From positions 22,072,001-22,136,000 of the forward strand of contig OZ231127.1 in NCBI GenBank assembly GCA_965153355.1: 64,000 nucleotides of DNA. The letters are read 5' to 3'. The notes under the pieces were generated by a model, which was not told the DNA's origin, made no database searches, and was given only the letters and a program-made list of their open reading frames with translations. A program made the translations under genes and the position numbers. Below, one piece after another: positions 11,353 through 22,826 of this stretch (position 1 is the first letter of the stretch; the number at the start of each line of letters is the position of its first letter). The DNA is from Flaccisagitta enflata (lineage: Eukaryota > Chaetognatha > Sagittoidea > Aphragmophora).

Positions 11353-12040
11353 CAAGCAAACAAGCCCGACCGGACAACGATGCGTCTGGGCTGTGTCACC
11401 GCATGTATTGAACTTGGCGCTAAACAAGTGACGTATATGGAGAAACAGAAGAACGAACATACAGATAAAACGACAGAGTAGCAAAGGAGGCTCCTAAAAC
11501 ACGTTTTTTGATCATTCGTTTCACTATACGGGATCATACTATGGCCAAAAATACCAGTGACACGCGAAACGCGTTCCTGACTAACACGTCAAATAATAGT
11601 ACAGTGGAACCCCGCAAGAACAGACCCGCTTTTAAAGATTCCCCATCAATAAAGGTCAACATTTTAAGGTCCCAAATGACAGTTTTTAAGGTGATTTCAC
11701 CTCTCTTTAAAGGTGAACCTGAGATAAAGGTGAAAAATCTTCAGTCCCAATGGGACCGATGAGGCGGGGCCTACTGTATTCACATTCGCTGAAAATTATT
11801 AGAATATCCCAGTCCACTTGTATTGGAAACGTAAGTCATGCGACAAGAATGAAATAAACAAGCCCGACCGGGCAACGATGCGTCCGGACTGTGTCTCTGC
11901 GTGTATTGAACATTGACTGATTGACATATATGTAGAGACAGATAGACGAACAAAAGGAGTCTCTAAAAACAGGTTTGTTGATTATTTATTTCAGTTAAGG
12001 ATCAAACCATGGCCAAAAACAGCCGAGAAACGCGGTTTTC
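11353..12040. repeat. Direct repeat pair (about 200 bp) flanking a TA element
   Basis: Bases 11353-11572 and 11850-12040 share AACAAGCCCGACCGG, CAACGATGCGTC, GTGTATTGAAC, AGGATCA...ATGGCCAAAAA and related words in order. A diverged third copy is at about 23690-23810. A family of dispersed sequence, non-coding. Confidence 0.65.
11602..11776. mobile_element. TA-flanked pogo/Tc1-like MITE (175 bp)
   Basis: The left end CAGTGGAACCCCGC and the reverse complement of the right end CAGTAGGCCCCGC form imperfect terminal inverted repeats. TA lies immediately outside both ends (11600-11601, 11777-11778). These are the features of a Tc1/mariner/pogo miniature element. No transposase. Confidence 0.85.
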
Positions 12041-12119
12041 GCACAGGCGTAACAGACAGACGGACAGACAAATGGACGGACAGACCCCTCAAAGAGATGT
12101 GTCCCTTTCGGGAATATCT

Positions 12120-12600
12120 AACAAGTCATCCAAGGATCGCACATGGTCAGCGGTACCCGATGCCCTGCTTGGAGTGATTAACTGTAGAAGTGGAGTGAGA
12201 GCAGGGCAGCGGCCTCAAAGAGCCGATGTCCTGTAGGACACAGGGGTGAATTTCCATACGTCCTGAGCAATTCTCCATAATATTCAATGGGAACTTTGCA
12301 TCTTTTCAATTTCTTGTCAATTTGCCATGTTATTCAATAGGAATTTAACATTATTTTCAGTTTTTATCAATTTTCCATGTTATTCAATGTATTTTTTTTT
12401 TTTTTTTTTTTTTTGCTTTTTCGTTAATTTTCCATGCTATTCAATGGGAAGTTAGCATTTTATCAATTTTCCGTGTTATTCAATGGGAAATTGAGGCTTG
12501 AGAAGCTTTGGGGGGGGACAGACGGACGGACGGACGTATGGAAATTCACCCCTGTGTCCTACAGGACATCGGCCCTTTGGGGCCGCTGCCCAAAAAGGCA
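12120..12600. mobile_element. Double-hairpin family 3, complete copy
   Basis: Arms 12204-12264 and 12533-12591 are inverted copies. Each holds two small hairpins (GGCCCC-AAA-GGGCC-like and TGTCCT-GT-AGGACA). The core is a loose array of TTCCATGTTATTCAATGGGA. A leader with GGTCAGCGGTACCCGATGCC precedes the left arm. Confidence 0.8.
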
Positions 12601-12938
12601 CATACCACGTTGCTTCTCTTCTAAACATGCCCCTTATAGGCACCAATGAGCTCTAGTTCGCTTCTGGTTTCTGTCCCGTCCACCCGTTAATCCCCTTGCA
12701 ACGACGTTTTTTCAGTCGGTTGGCAACCTTTCTCTCGGAAGCTCAGAATCTAGTTAGGTGGTCCCATGAGGCGATCTCGATCAGGCCGGGTTAAAACTGT
12801 CAAAAAAAAAACAGAACAGTAAAACGGGCGAGAGCAAATTTCGATTGTATAGTGCTGATTAATCCATCACCATATTGATTCAGTTATCGGTATTGCGGAT
12901 ATTCACTCTCCCATTTCTCATGAAAGTCCTCCTTTTTT

Positions 12939-13030
12939 AGTGGCGGACTAGCGACTCAATAAGAAGCTGTTTCCGTCTGTCGGTCTATCCGCAATGCAAG
13001 AGTCAAAAAGTGAAGAAACAAGAAGAAGCA
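12939..13030 (-). mobile_element. Hairpin-ended family 1, fragment
   Basis: TAGTGGCGGACTAGCGACTC start and a short GTCTGTCGGTC core. The far end is missing. Confidence 0.5.
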
Positions 13031-13470
13031 CCAGTCCGCGTTTAAAGTGTAACCCCGCGTTACTTTTCGATGCTCTTTTCTTACATTCCACCTACATTTT
13101 CTTCATCATCACCCTGTAAAGAGACGTTCTTCCCCAAAACGGTGTGCTCACCCATCATTACGCTCTTCCCTCCGTTTCTGTTCCAACTTCCAACACAGTA
13201 GTACCATTGCTACCTTTTCTCCGATCGCTTCTTTCCCTCTCAAAGAAAATGTCAAAAACATTTAAGTCTTTTTTGTCTTCATTGTTTTTCTTTTTTCATG
13301 TCTATTGTCTTCTAGCCATTCCAACCCCTTTTGTTTTTGTATTTCCTTTTCTCTCCCTTTTCTCTTGCTTTTGTTTCTTGAATGACTTCGGAAGATTTCC
13401 AAAAAATTGCCGAAAAATTGAAGAGAAAAAAAAGTGTAGAACGCCCTTTGTTTAGATTTTGGAGAGAGAA

Positions 13471-13679
<209 letters not shown>

Positions 13680-13822
13680 GAAAAAAGAAAGAAGGGGGAA
13701 AGAGGGGGAAATTGGAATTGTGGGAGAAGGAGTAAGAGAAAGAATGGAAGAAAGAAAGAGAGCAAGAAGAAAAAAAAGATAGATAGAGTTGCAAAAGAAG
13801 TAGTTAGGCCTTGAGTTGGGAG

Positions 13823-13833
13823 GGATTCGAACC
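13823..13833 (-). repeat. Isolated pol III B-box match
   Basis: The minus strand reads GGTTCGAATCC, a perfect B box, but I find no A box at the expected distance upstream (higher coordinates). It may be a truncated tRNA-derived SINE or chance. Confidence 0.2.
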
Positions 13834-14008
13834 ACGCCAAGGGCGAGAAAAAAAAGGGGAGAAGAATGAGAGAAAGAGAAAAAATGAGATAGAATATCTC
13901 ACGCGACATTTACCCCGTTTTTTTCATTCTTTTACGCTGTTACTACGTCACAAAGAAACTCAAACAAAAACGGAAGCGACAATAAAAATTGAACAAGGGG
14001 GAGAGGGC

Positions 14009-14011
<3 letters not shown>

Positions 14012-14107
<96 letters not shown>

Positions 14108-14245
14108 GGAGAGAGACAGAGAGACAGAGACAGAGAGACAGAGACAGAGAGACAGAGACAGAGACAGAGACAGACAAAAACGGAGGGACGGAGAGACAGA
14201 CAGAGACGGAGAGACAGACAGACAGACAGAGACAGAGAGACATAT
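14012..14245. repeat. (GA)n with (GACAGA)n tail
   Basis: About 47 GA units, then GAGACAGAGACAGA hexamer variants to 14245. Confidence 0.97.
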
Positions 14246-14401
14246 AAAGAGATAGAGACTGACGAAGAGCAGAAGCAGGACACAAAGAGAGTGGAAAAAA
14301 GACACTTCAACTAGAGAGACAAGAGGATTGACCGCTGGATCGTTCAGCAGTGCATGTTAATAGAAAACAGCGCGACAGACGAAAGGATGACTATATGAAT
14401 A

Positions 14402-14493
14402 GAAGAAAGAAAGAAAGAAAGAAAATAAGAAAATAAGAAAATAAGAAAGGAAGAAAGAAAGAAAGAAAGAAAGAAACAGCGAGGAAAATAAGA

Positions 14494-14562
<69 letters not shown>

Positions 14563-14580
14563 GAGAAAGAAAGAAAGAGA
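14402..14580. repeat. (GAAA)n microsatellite
   Basis: GAAA array with AATAAGA and CAGCGAGG interruptions. Confidence 0.97.
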
Positions 14581-14778
14581 GGAAGAAAAGAAAAAGATAG
14601 AGAAGAGAAAAGGACATGTAGGGCTGAGCTGACAGCAAAGTGACGCAACATTGGAAAAGAATCGCAAAAGCATCAGAATTTGGAGCAATTTTGGAGAGAA
14701 GCAGAAAGAATGCTGAAAAAATCTCCCCCGGTTCCATACCAAACACTGACTCTATTCGACTCTCACTCTCTTACTCTC

Positions 14779-14781
<3 letters not shown>

Positions 14782-14833
<52 letters not shown>
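14782..14833. repeat. (CT)n microsatellite
   Basis: About 26 units. Confidence 0.97.
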
Positions 14834-14836
<3 letters not shown>

Positions 14837-14899
14837 AATGTCTCTGTCTTTCCTTGCTCTCTTTCACTATCTCTTTAAATATTTTTTTGCCTTTTTTTA

Positions 14900-15305
14900 A
14901 TACTACAATTCATTATATAATGCTCACTCGCGTAACACGATGCATAGAAAGGATATTCAATGATTTTGGTTACTCTTGATTAATTTGCAAAAGCTGAAAA
15001 GTAAGAAAGTAGTGTTGAGCCACCTTCCGTTCGTTGTTTTGAGACATTCCTTTTTTTTTCCCCTTTTTTTTCCTTTTTTATACCACCTTTATAATTTCGC
15101 CCTTCTTTCTTCCCTGGATTGTCTCTAGATGACTGTTAGTTAGTTGGCCAATTACTTGGTCAGTTGGTCAAGTAGCCTTTTAGCATCACTATGCAGGGCA
15201 CAATGCAGTGAGTAATGAGCAGCATATTCACCACTGTCTTATTCTGTTTTACTTCCTTTGACATGGCGAGAGGCAATGATGCTTTTTTTCTCTAAATTTT
15301 TTGCT

Positions 15306-15308
<3 letters not shown>
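14900..15308. other. Unannotated intergenic stretch
   Basis: No supported feature apart from T-runs. Confidence 0.5.
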
Positions 15309-15390
<82 letters not shown>

Positions 15391-15412
15391 TCTCTCCCTT
15401 CTCTCTCTCTCT
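15309..15412. repeat. (CT)n microsatellite
   Basis: About 39 units, then CCTCTCTCCC variants. Confidence 0.97.
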
Positions 15413-15827
15413 TTGTCCTACAAGAATTCATCCTTTCCAAAAATAAAAGATAGTCTCTTCTTCCTCTCCATTTCTCTTCCCCTTCGGAAACACAGAACAC
15501 AAAAACTCCAAAAATAAGTCAACGCGGATTTCCAAAAGTTGTCATAAGACAATTTTCTCATCGCAACACTTTTCAGAAGAGAACATTGACAACAACAACA
15601 ACAACGACCTTCTCAGAACAGAGGGCCAGAGACAGTGAAACGAGGGGCAACTAGGATTAAGGGCCATTTGCCAATCCAAGAGGAAGAAGACGTGAGAGGG
15701 GGTTGGAGGGGGAAAAGGGATATGGTGGAGGGGGGGGGGATGAAGAGCTAGAGGGCGAGGGAAAGGAGGAGCAGGGGGCAGAGGGCGGAAAATGACAGTG
15801 GGGGTAAGGGAGGAGACGCGGAGGGGG

Positions 15828-16526
15828 CACAGTGCGGCCAAAACCTAACGCCCGCAGATAAATGCCCTATCTCCACTCCAACCACCCTAATCACCCCTGC
15901 CAGCCTACACAGTGCGGCCAAAACCTAACGCCCGCAGATAAATGCCCTATCTCCACTCCAACCACCCTAATCACCCCTGCCAGCCTACACAGTGCGGCCA
16001 AAACCTAACGCCCGCAGATAAATGCCCTATCTCCACTCCAACCACCCTAATCACCCCTGCCAGCCTACACAGTGCGGCCAAAACCTAACGCCCGCAGATA
16101 AATGCCCTATCTCCACTCCAACCACCCTAATCACCCCTGCCAGCCTACACAGTGCGGCCAAAACCTAACGCCCGCAGATAAATGCCCTATCTCCACTCCA
16201 ACCACCCTAATCAATGCCCCAAAACCTAACGCCCGCAGATAAATGCCCTATCTCCACTCCAACCACCCTAATCACCCCTGCCAGCCTACACAGTGCGGCC
16301 AAAACCTAACGCCCGCAGATAAATGCCCTATCTCCACTCCAACCACCCTAATCACCCCTGCCAGCCTACACAGTGCGGCCAAAACCTAACGCCCGCAGAT
16401 AAATGCCCTATCTCCACTCCAACCACCCTAATCACCCCTGCCAGCCTACACAGTGCGGCCAAAACCTAACGCCCGCAGATAAATGCCCTATCTCCACTCC
16501 AACCACCCTAATCACCCCTGCCAGCC
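15828..16526. repeat. 80-bp satellite array, 9 copies
   Basis: Unit starts at 15828, 15908, 15988, 16068, 16148, 16209, 16289, 16369 and 16449. The key segments CACAGTGCGGCCAAAACC, GCAGATAAATGCCC and CACCCCTGCCAGCCTA are identical from copy to copy by eye. One junction (about 16209) has lost 19 bases. The period is not a multiple of three and frames close quickly, so it is not a protein repeat. Runs of G flank both sides. Confidence 0.97.
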
Positions 16527-16988
16527 CGCGGGGGGGGGTGACAATAATGATGTGGAGGGAAATGGATGGAAGAGATAATAATGACGAAGTAAAGGGAAAG
16601 GAGAGGGGGAGGAGTGTAAGATGCAATGAGTCTGCGAGCCGGTAGAATGGGGGGAGAGGGACACGGAACGGGGGGGGGGGACAGTAAGAGATGGGATGAA
16701 AAAAATCCGCGACGAAGGAGGAGAAAAAGATGAAAAGAAAAGCTGGAAGATAGAAACGGGGGAGGGAAAATGAGGTTAGCCCTAAGCCCCTAACTTTGAG
16801 CCACCGGAGGTTTTTTTTTTTCCTTTTGGTTTGGATGGAATTTGCGTGGAAATCTGGCGTCTTGCATTGTGTTTCCAACTCTATGTCGTCATTTTAGGAA
16901 GGTAGGAATTTTTGGGGGTTACACTCAAGGGGGAAAGTGGGTGAGATGTACCTTGAGATGAAAGATGGCGTGAGAGGGATCATAACGA

Positions 16989-17008
16989 CAGCATCATCAT
17001 CATCATCG

Positions 17009-17040
<32 letters not shown>

Positions 17041-17069
17041 GTTGTTGTTGTAATCATCATCATCATCAT

Positions 17070-17139
<70 letters not shown>

Positions 17140-17155
17140 TAATTACATTCCTCAC

Positions 17156-17207
<52 letters not shown>

Positions 17208-17215
17208 GTTGTTGT
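16989..17215. repeat. (ATC)n microsatellite
   Basis: Three ATC blocks separated by GTTGTTGTTGTAATC and a 20-base unique piece. Confidence 0.97.
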
Positions 17216-17278
17216 AATCCTCATCATCATGTAAATATAATTGATATCAAATCGTCGTCAAAATCACTGATATAGCAC

Positions 17279-17842
17279 CTGTCGCACAATTATTGATAAA
17301 ACATCACAAAGACTACAGTTATTTTGCTTTCATATACACAATATACTGTTTGAGTTGAATGTAAATTAGTCAGTATTACTAACTCAGTATGTGTGAGGAG
17401 GCCATTTATCTTTGATTTTATCAGTTTCAACCGATTTAATTTACAAAAGGATAGGCACTGCTCTTAGAATACTTTTTTTTTCTTACATCTCTTCACATAT
17501 GAGCCATGTTGTTTTTTTCCAATTCAATCCGAATTCATGAGCAAATTAAAGAGCTTTTCAACAGCTATGCAATGGCGCAATCCGCATGTCCCTAACTGTT
17601 CTCTATTAGAAAGGACATGCTTTTGAAGATGATAGATTATTTTTTGGTGATCTTGAAGCTGTTTTCATTAAGGAGGCTGTCACAATTTTTCACATAACTC
17701 GACTTAACTTGTATCAATTCAAATGAAATTCATAAGCTAAATAAAGGATCTTTTAGGCTTTAGTAGAAAAATCCATTTGAGTCCAAATGCCTTAGTTTAG
17801 ATATAGAAGTGTTAAGTTCTATTATCAATAATTGTGCGACAG
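17279..17842. mobile_element. Element with 21-bp terminal inverted repeats
   Basis: The ends contain CTGTCGCACAATTATTGATA and its exact inverse (17279-17299, 17822-17842). The interior of about 520 bp is AT-rich and non-coding. I see no clear target-site duplication. Confidence 0.6.
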
Positions 17843-18003
17843 ATGTTAGTCATCATCATTATTCTGGAGTCACCAACATTTTGGGATTAGAAAGAGACGT
17901 TTTTAAAACATATTACCAAGGAGTTCTACTTCTGTTGTTCTTCCAGATTAAGATAATACCCACAATCTTGCACACCGACGGCTGACGAGTATCTAATCTC
18001 GAT

Positions 18004-18172
18004 TATATGAGCTCAGCTCGCGCTCATAAATTGCCAATGACGGACTCATTGAGTGAGTTAAGCTCGCTTATTGCTTGTCAACGACGGAATCATTAAATGA
18101 GCTTAGCTCGCGCTCATCACTGGTCACTGACAGACTGATTAAATGAGCTTAATTCGCGCTCATAATTTGCCA
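18004..18172. repeat. About 62-bp tandem repeat, 3 copies
   Basis: Each copy has ATGAGCTYAGCTCGCGCTCAT, then TTGCCAATGACGGACTCATT or a variant. Confidence 0.85.
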
Positions 18173-18304
18173 AGCTTTAGTCGACCTTGCCGTAAGCCAG
18201 CAGGGAGAAAAGCTCGTTGTGTTATCTTTTGATTTTCCGTTCACTAATTATGAATCGTCAAGGCCTTGTCTCTTAAGCTCTTCTTATTCACCTGACGGAA
18301 TTTT

Positions 18305-18452
18305 TAGTGGCGGACACGCGACTCCTCAAGTTGATCCGTCGGTCGGCCCGTCGGTAACGAATATTTTTGAAGTGCGAGCGGTTTTTGCATCACGGGCCCT
18401 GCCCAACTGTCCGCGACTGTCTCGCCGTATTTCCGGCCTAGTTTTTTTTATC
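18305..18452 (-). mobile_element. Hairpin-ended family 1, complete copy
   Basis: Starts TAGTGGCGGACACGCGACTC, has a short GTCGGTCGGCCCGTCGG core, CTGCCCAACTGTCCGCGACT, and ends GTATTTCCGGCCTAGTTTT. Confidence 0.75.
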
Positions 18453-18647
18453 CACAGGGTGTTGACGCCTGTACAGCATACATATTTTCCCCTCCAAAAT
18501 GCTTTGTCCCAAACCTATGCGTTAGACCTTCAGTCTCACTTTATGCTCTCTTCCAGACTTACAAAGTAGTTTACTTACATTCTCGCTGTAATGCTTTCTC
18601 CCTTCCTTATCTGCTGCCATCCAGCCTTCCTTCCACCTATCCTCTAA

Positions 18648-18843
<196 letters not shown>

Positions 18844-19103
18844 CCCTCTCTGTTCCGTTACCACAATTGGTGACGGAAGCAAGCAAAAAAAAAAACTTAC
18901 TGCAATAGAATAAAAAGAAAGGCAAAGGTCGAGGATATCTTGTCGGTTTTTTTTTTCCTTTGTTTTCAATTTGTCTTTTCTTTTTCAATCTTTTTAAAAT
19001 CATTTTTTCCATCCATTTTTTTTCCTGTCTAACTTCCGTCAAGTTGCCGCATGAATGGTTTTGAATTGTCGATGCTCTTCTTATGACCGCTAATCGCGCA
19101 ATT

Positions 19104-19405
19104 CATATGCCATCTAGAGGACTCCGGAGTCCGAGAGCGTGTTTCTAGTGACCGCCAAAAACGAGTTTCTTCCCATTGACCGTGTTTACAGCAGGAACAC
19201 ATATTTGAGAGTTTTAACTATCCCACCAGGGAGTGAACAAAGTAAGTGAGCGAGCCCGTGAGCAGAGTGAGCGAGCGAAGCGAGCGAGTAAGTGGAGTGA
19301 GCGGTGCAAGCGAACGAACATAGCGGGCGACCGAGTGGCCCGTTAGAAACGCGATTGTCTCTGATTATAAACGCACCCATATGCCATCTAGAGGACTCCG
19401 GAGTC
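19104..19405. mobile_element. 246-bp insert between 28-bp direct repeats
   Basis: An identical 28-base segment (key part TCTAGAGGACTCCGGAGTC) occurs at 19104-19131 and 19378-19405. The 246 bases between them include a GAGCGAGCGAAGCGAGCGAG-rich part and loosely inverted ends (GTGTTTCTAGTGACC / GGCCCGTTAGAAACGC). Long direct repeats suggest a retroposon target duplication or recombination. There is no poly(A) tail. Confidence 0.55.
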
Positions 19406-20190
19406 TGCCTCTTCCTTTAAAATGCTTTTTCATGCTTTCTTCTGCTGTCTTTCTTTAATTTCTTCCTTCCTCCTTCCGCCTTCTCGGGTTTTTTCCTTTC
19501 TCTTTTTTGACATTTATAAAAACGTATTATTACGCTTAAACGATTTTGTCATATGAATATCGTTCATTGAACAAACATCCCATTTGATTTATATCTGCTT
19601 TGAAGTTAAGTGGTTTTCCCCAGCATATAGTCCACCTCTTTTTTAAGTACCCCCCAAATACAAGGAACTTGAAACTGGCCCTTACCGGCAATATTTGTCT
19701 GTTATATCAACACTTCTGCTTATACTTAAGCTCACTCAGATTGGCGAGACGTAAAATTTAAAAAATTCGAGGTGTAAAATAAAGTCAACAATCCAAAGAT
19801 GAGGAACACTAAAACGGGCTCGGGCCACTGCACTGCACTGCACTTACTGATCACCACGTTTTCCTGCTGAACGACCACCACCTCTACCACCACAGCTGTA
19901 GCCGCTGCTACCACTACAGCTGCTGCCACTACCAATACCGTACCTCCCTCTGCGCCGATGGCACCACAGCTCAGGCACTACTGATATGATTCCCTTTGTT
20001 ATTGTTACTCCCAAAGAGCGACGGAATTCCATCCTTTAAGCTTCGGTGGCTATCGGTCTCGGTACGGCTTAAAACCCCGAATAAAAAAAAGAAGAAAAAG
20101 AAAAAAGGAGCTGGACTGAGCCTCAAGCGATGCCCATCAGAGAATTCTGGTTTATGGCCGCAGGAAATACTTATTCAATGCCCTGATTAG
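19406..20190. other. Intergenic stretch with a GCT/ACC-rich patch
   Basis: Only a short imperfect trinucleotide region (19868-19945) and an A/G-rich run (20083-20107) stand out. No supported gene. Confidence 0.5.
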
Positions 20191-20191
20191 T

Positions 20192-20194
<3 letters not shown>

Positions 20195-20247
<53 letters not shown>
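20195..20247. repeat. (CT)n microsatellite
   Basis: About 26 units. Confidence 0.97.
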
Positions 20248-20249
<2 letters not shown>

Positions 20250-20251
<2 letters not shown>

Positions 20252-20725
20252 TCTGCTGCTGTTTTGTGTTTTTGGCCTCAGGTACATCCACTGTGTACAC
20301 AAGCTATTCATTTCTCTGTTTTTCCATATATTCCTGAGAGAAAAAGAGAGAGAGAGCAGACAAAGAAATGCAGATTAATTATTTTAGGCCCTACATGTTA
20401 GAGACTAATACAGAGATCTTTTCGTCAGATAAACGTTGACAATCGATCGATATCAAAGGCAAAATCCTCACCTCGTTTTTTCCATCAGTAGGCTTGCTAG
20501 GCTAAGGCCTTTCAAATTCATTGGAGAATGAGATGTTTTGCCCTGCACCTCAATCTTAAAAATCATCAGCTTGCAGCTTCGTCTTTCTTTGTTCTTATTT
20601 TTTGGTTGTGTGTGTGTGTGTCTGTAATTGCGTGTCTGTGACTGTATTTTTCTGTCTGTGTGCAAAAGAAAGCGCGCGGTATAGGTAAACCATATCTCAT
20701 TCACATTTTGCGTGTCATATCTTAG
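20250..20725. other. Unannotated intergenic stretch
   Basis: Short TG run near 20610. No gene seen. Confidence 0.5.
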
Positions 20726-20726
20726 T

Positions 20727-20890
20727 CTTCGTTTTGGTCTCTAGTTTCTTGCTCCTCTCTGTTTCTCTGTTTCTCTGTTTCTCTGTTTCTCTGTTTCTCG
20801 TTTTGGTTTCTAGTTTCTTGCTCCTCTCTGTTTCTCTGTTTCTCTGTTTCTTCGTTTTGGTCTCTAGTTTCTTGCTCCTCTCTGTTTCTA
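20727..20890. repeat. 52-70-bp tandem repeat, 3 copies
   Basis: TTCGTTTTGGTCTCTAGTTT then CTTGCTCCTCTCTGTTTCT, with a variable number of CTGTTTCT units. Copies start near 20729, 20799 and 20851. Confidence 0.9.
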
Positions 20891-20900
20891 TGTTCTCCAA

Positions 20901-20902
<2 letters not shown>

Positions 20903-20971
<69 letters not shown>
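20903..20971. repeat. (CT)n microsatellite
   Basis: About 34 units. Confidence 0.97.
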
Positions 20972-20974
<3 letters not shown>

Positions 20975-21075
20975 TGACTCTCCTTGGCTCATCATCATTA
21001 TCCTTAAGCTTAAAACTGATGCGCGTGCCTTCCTTTCATTTTGTCATTCTTTTTTTTCAAAAATCAGGTTAATTA

Positions 21076-21236
21076 CAACAAGGCCGGATACACGGCAATA
21101 CAGTCGCGGACGGTTGGGCAGGAGCAGTAGTGCTAAAATTGCTCGGAATTTAGAAATGTTACGGGACGGACGGACGGACTGACCGACGGACCGACCGACA
21201 CGGCAAGGTGTAGAGTCGCGTGTCCGCGACTAAAGA
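21076..21236 (+). mobile_element. Hairpin-ended family 1, complete copy
   Basis: Opens ACAAGGCCGGATACACGGCA, has GTCGCGGACGGTTGGGCAGG, a GACGGACGGACTGACCGA core, and closes AGTCGCGTGTCCGCGACT. One of the cleanest copies. Confidence 0.85.
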
Positions 21237-21239
21237 TCC

Positions 21240-22060
21240 AGGTAGGCAACGAAATTAGGCCGAAAGGCATGAATCAATGAAGAAAAAAAGTCAAAGAGAT
21301 TTGCCATAGGCACAGCAACGATTTTAGTCATGTGCACACGACTCTAAAACCCGCTTTGTCCATCCGTTGGTCTGTTGGTCCATCCATCCGTGAATTTTGG
21401 TGTTTACAGGCAGTTATTACATTACTGCTACTCCTAAAAATTTGGGGAAAATATAACTTTCGGCAGTACCAATTCATAAAACTTGATTAGTAAAATACAA
21501 TCTAACACTATTAAACCTTATATACACTGTTATTGCTTTATTGGGAAGAAAATCATTGATTTTGTAACGCAACACGATGCATCGCGGGGAAGAAAATCAA
21601 AGGCAGGGGGGGGAATCAAAAGCCACTCAATTGTATACACCCCTGCCATTGACTGATCTGTATTGGGGAGGTTTTTTTAGGGTTTTTTTTTTTTAAGCCA
21701 TCAAGTTTTTTATTTTCTGTCAGTGAAAAAGACTACAAACTTTGAAATTACGTTCGCTTTTGAATAGCGACTGAATTAATCTAATTAATTGGCACAAAAG
21801 AAAAAAGTCAAAGACGTCAAAGAAAATGATCCGATTGTATATCAATTTTATCGTTACGAAGCTCAAGACGCCATCAATCACTTGAAGTGATAAGGCATTT
21901 TGAGCACACGACTCAACGTATCAATACAAATTTCGCCCGTGTTACGGGGATCGGGCCCACTTTTTAGTCGGACGCGCGACTGTTCCCTTTTCTGTTTTGG
22001 TCTGTCAGTCGGTACATCCGTCGGTCTGAACCTTCGAATTGTTATTGAAAAATAGTATTT
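21240..22060. other. Intergenic stretch with repeat fragments
   Basis: A segment at 21560-21655 (GGGAAGAAAATCATTGA ... ATACACCCCTGCC) recurs at 59070-59157. Family-1 start fragments lie at 21325-21390 and 21960-22030. No gene. Confidence 0.55.
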
Positions 22061-22411
22061 TTTGGGCAGCGGCCCCAAAGGGGAATTTTCTCTTCCGTCC
22101 CCTCCTTCGTCCCCCCCCCCCTCCAACCTCCAGGCCCTTATCTCAGCCTCGAGGCCTATATCCCAGCCTCAAGGGATTTGGGCCTTAAGACTGGGATTTG
22201 GGCCTCAAGGCTGGGATATGGGCCTCAAGGCTGAGATATGGGCCTAGAGGTTGGGGAGGGGGGGCGGAGGAGGAGAAGAAGGAGAAAATTCCCCTGTGTG
22301 AAAGCATAGGTCATCGACCCCTTCGGAGCCGCTGCCCTGCTCCCTGAACAACAATCACGACCTGCCTTAGCAGGGCACGGGTACCGCTGACCATCTAACG
22401 CTTTTGCGACT
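22061..22411. mobile_element. Double-hairpin family 3, complete copy
   Basis: Left TTTGGGCAGCGGCCCCAAAG, core of about 22-bp units (CTCAAGGCTGGGATTTGGGC and its inverse), and right end CCCCTTCGGAGCCGCTGCCC with tail GGGTACCGCTGACCATCTAA. The core itself flips orientation near 22168. Confidence 0.8.
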
Positions 22412-22499
22412 TATTACATAAATATTGAACTTAAGTTCGGTGGTACCGCCCCTGCCCAAACGTCCGCGACTTTTTGTTTTGTTCTGTTTTGTTTTAATA

Positions 22500-22670
22500 G
22501 TTGTGTGGACGCGACTCTCTAACCCGCTGTTGGTCGGTCGGTCGGTTCCTGTTAGTTTTTCCGGAGTTTATGGGCAATTTTTCAAATGCTTGGGTTAGCC
22601 TTTTTCATCACTTCCCCTGCCCACGCGCACGCGACTTTGGTAGTCGTGTGTCCGGCCTTTTCTTTATAAA
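22500..22670 (-). mobile_element. Hairpin-ended family 1, complete copy
   Basis: TGTGTGGACGCGACTCTCTA start, a three-unit GGTC core, CTGCCCACGCGCACGCGACT and GTGTGTCCGGCCTTTTC end. Confidence 0.7.
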
Positions 22671-22826
22671 TTCAGTTTGATTGGTTTGGTATGGACGCTA
22701 AGCTAATCGAATGGGTCACTGCTTTAGTAAGATAGAATTAAGAAGATTTCTTTTATTTTCATTCTTAAATACACTTAAATGTACAGGTGTGTTTTCTTTT
22801 AAGAGAGTAAAAACAATTAGATTTTT

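Noticed and set aside
12120-12200. GGTCAGCGGTACC in family-3 leaders as a tRNA A box
   Set aside because: The A-box fit is one base short and no B box follows at tRNA spacing.
15828-16526. CRISPR-like array
   Set aside because: Direct 80-bp repeats have no unique spacers, and the context is eukaryotic. It is a satellite.
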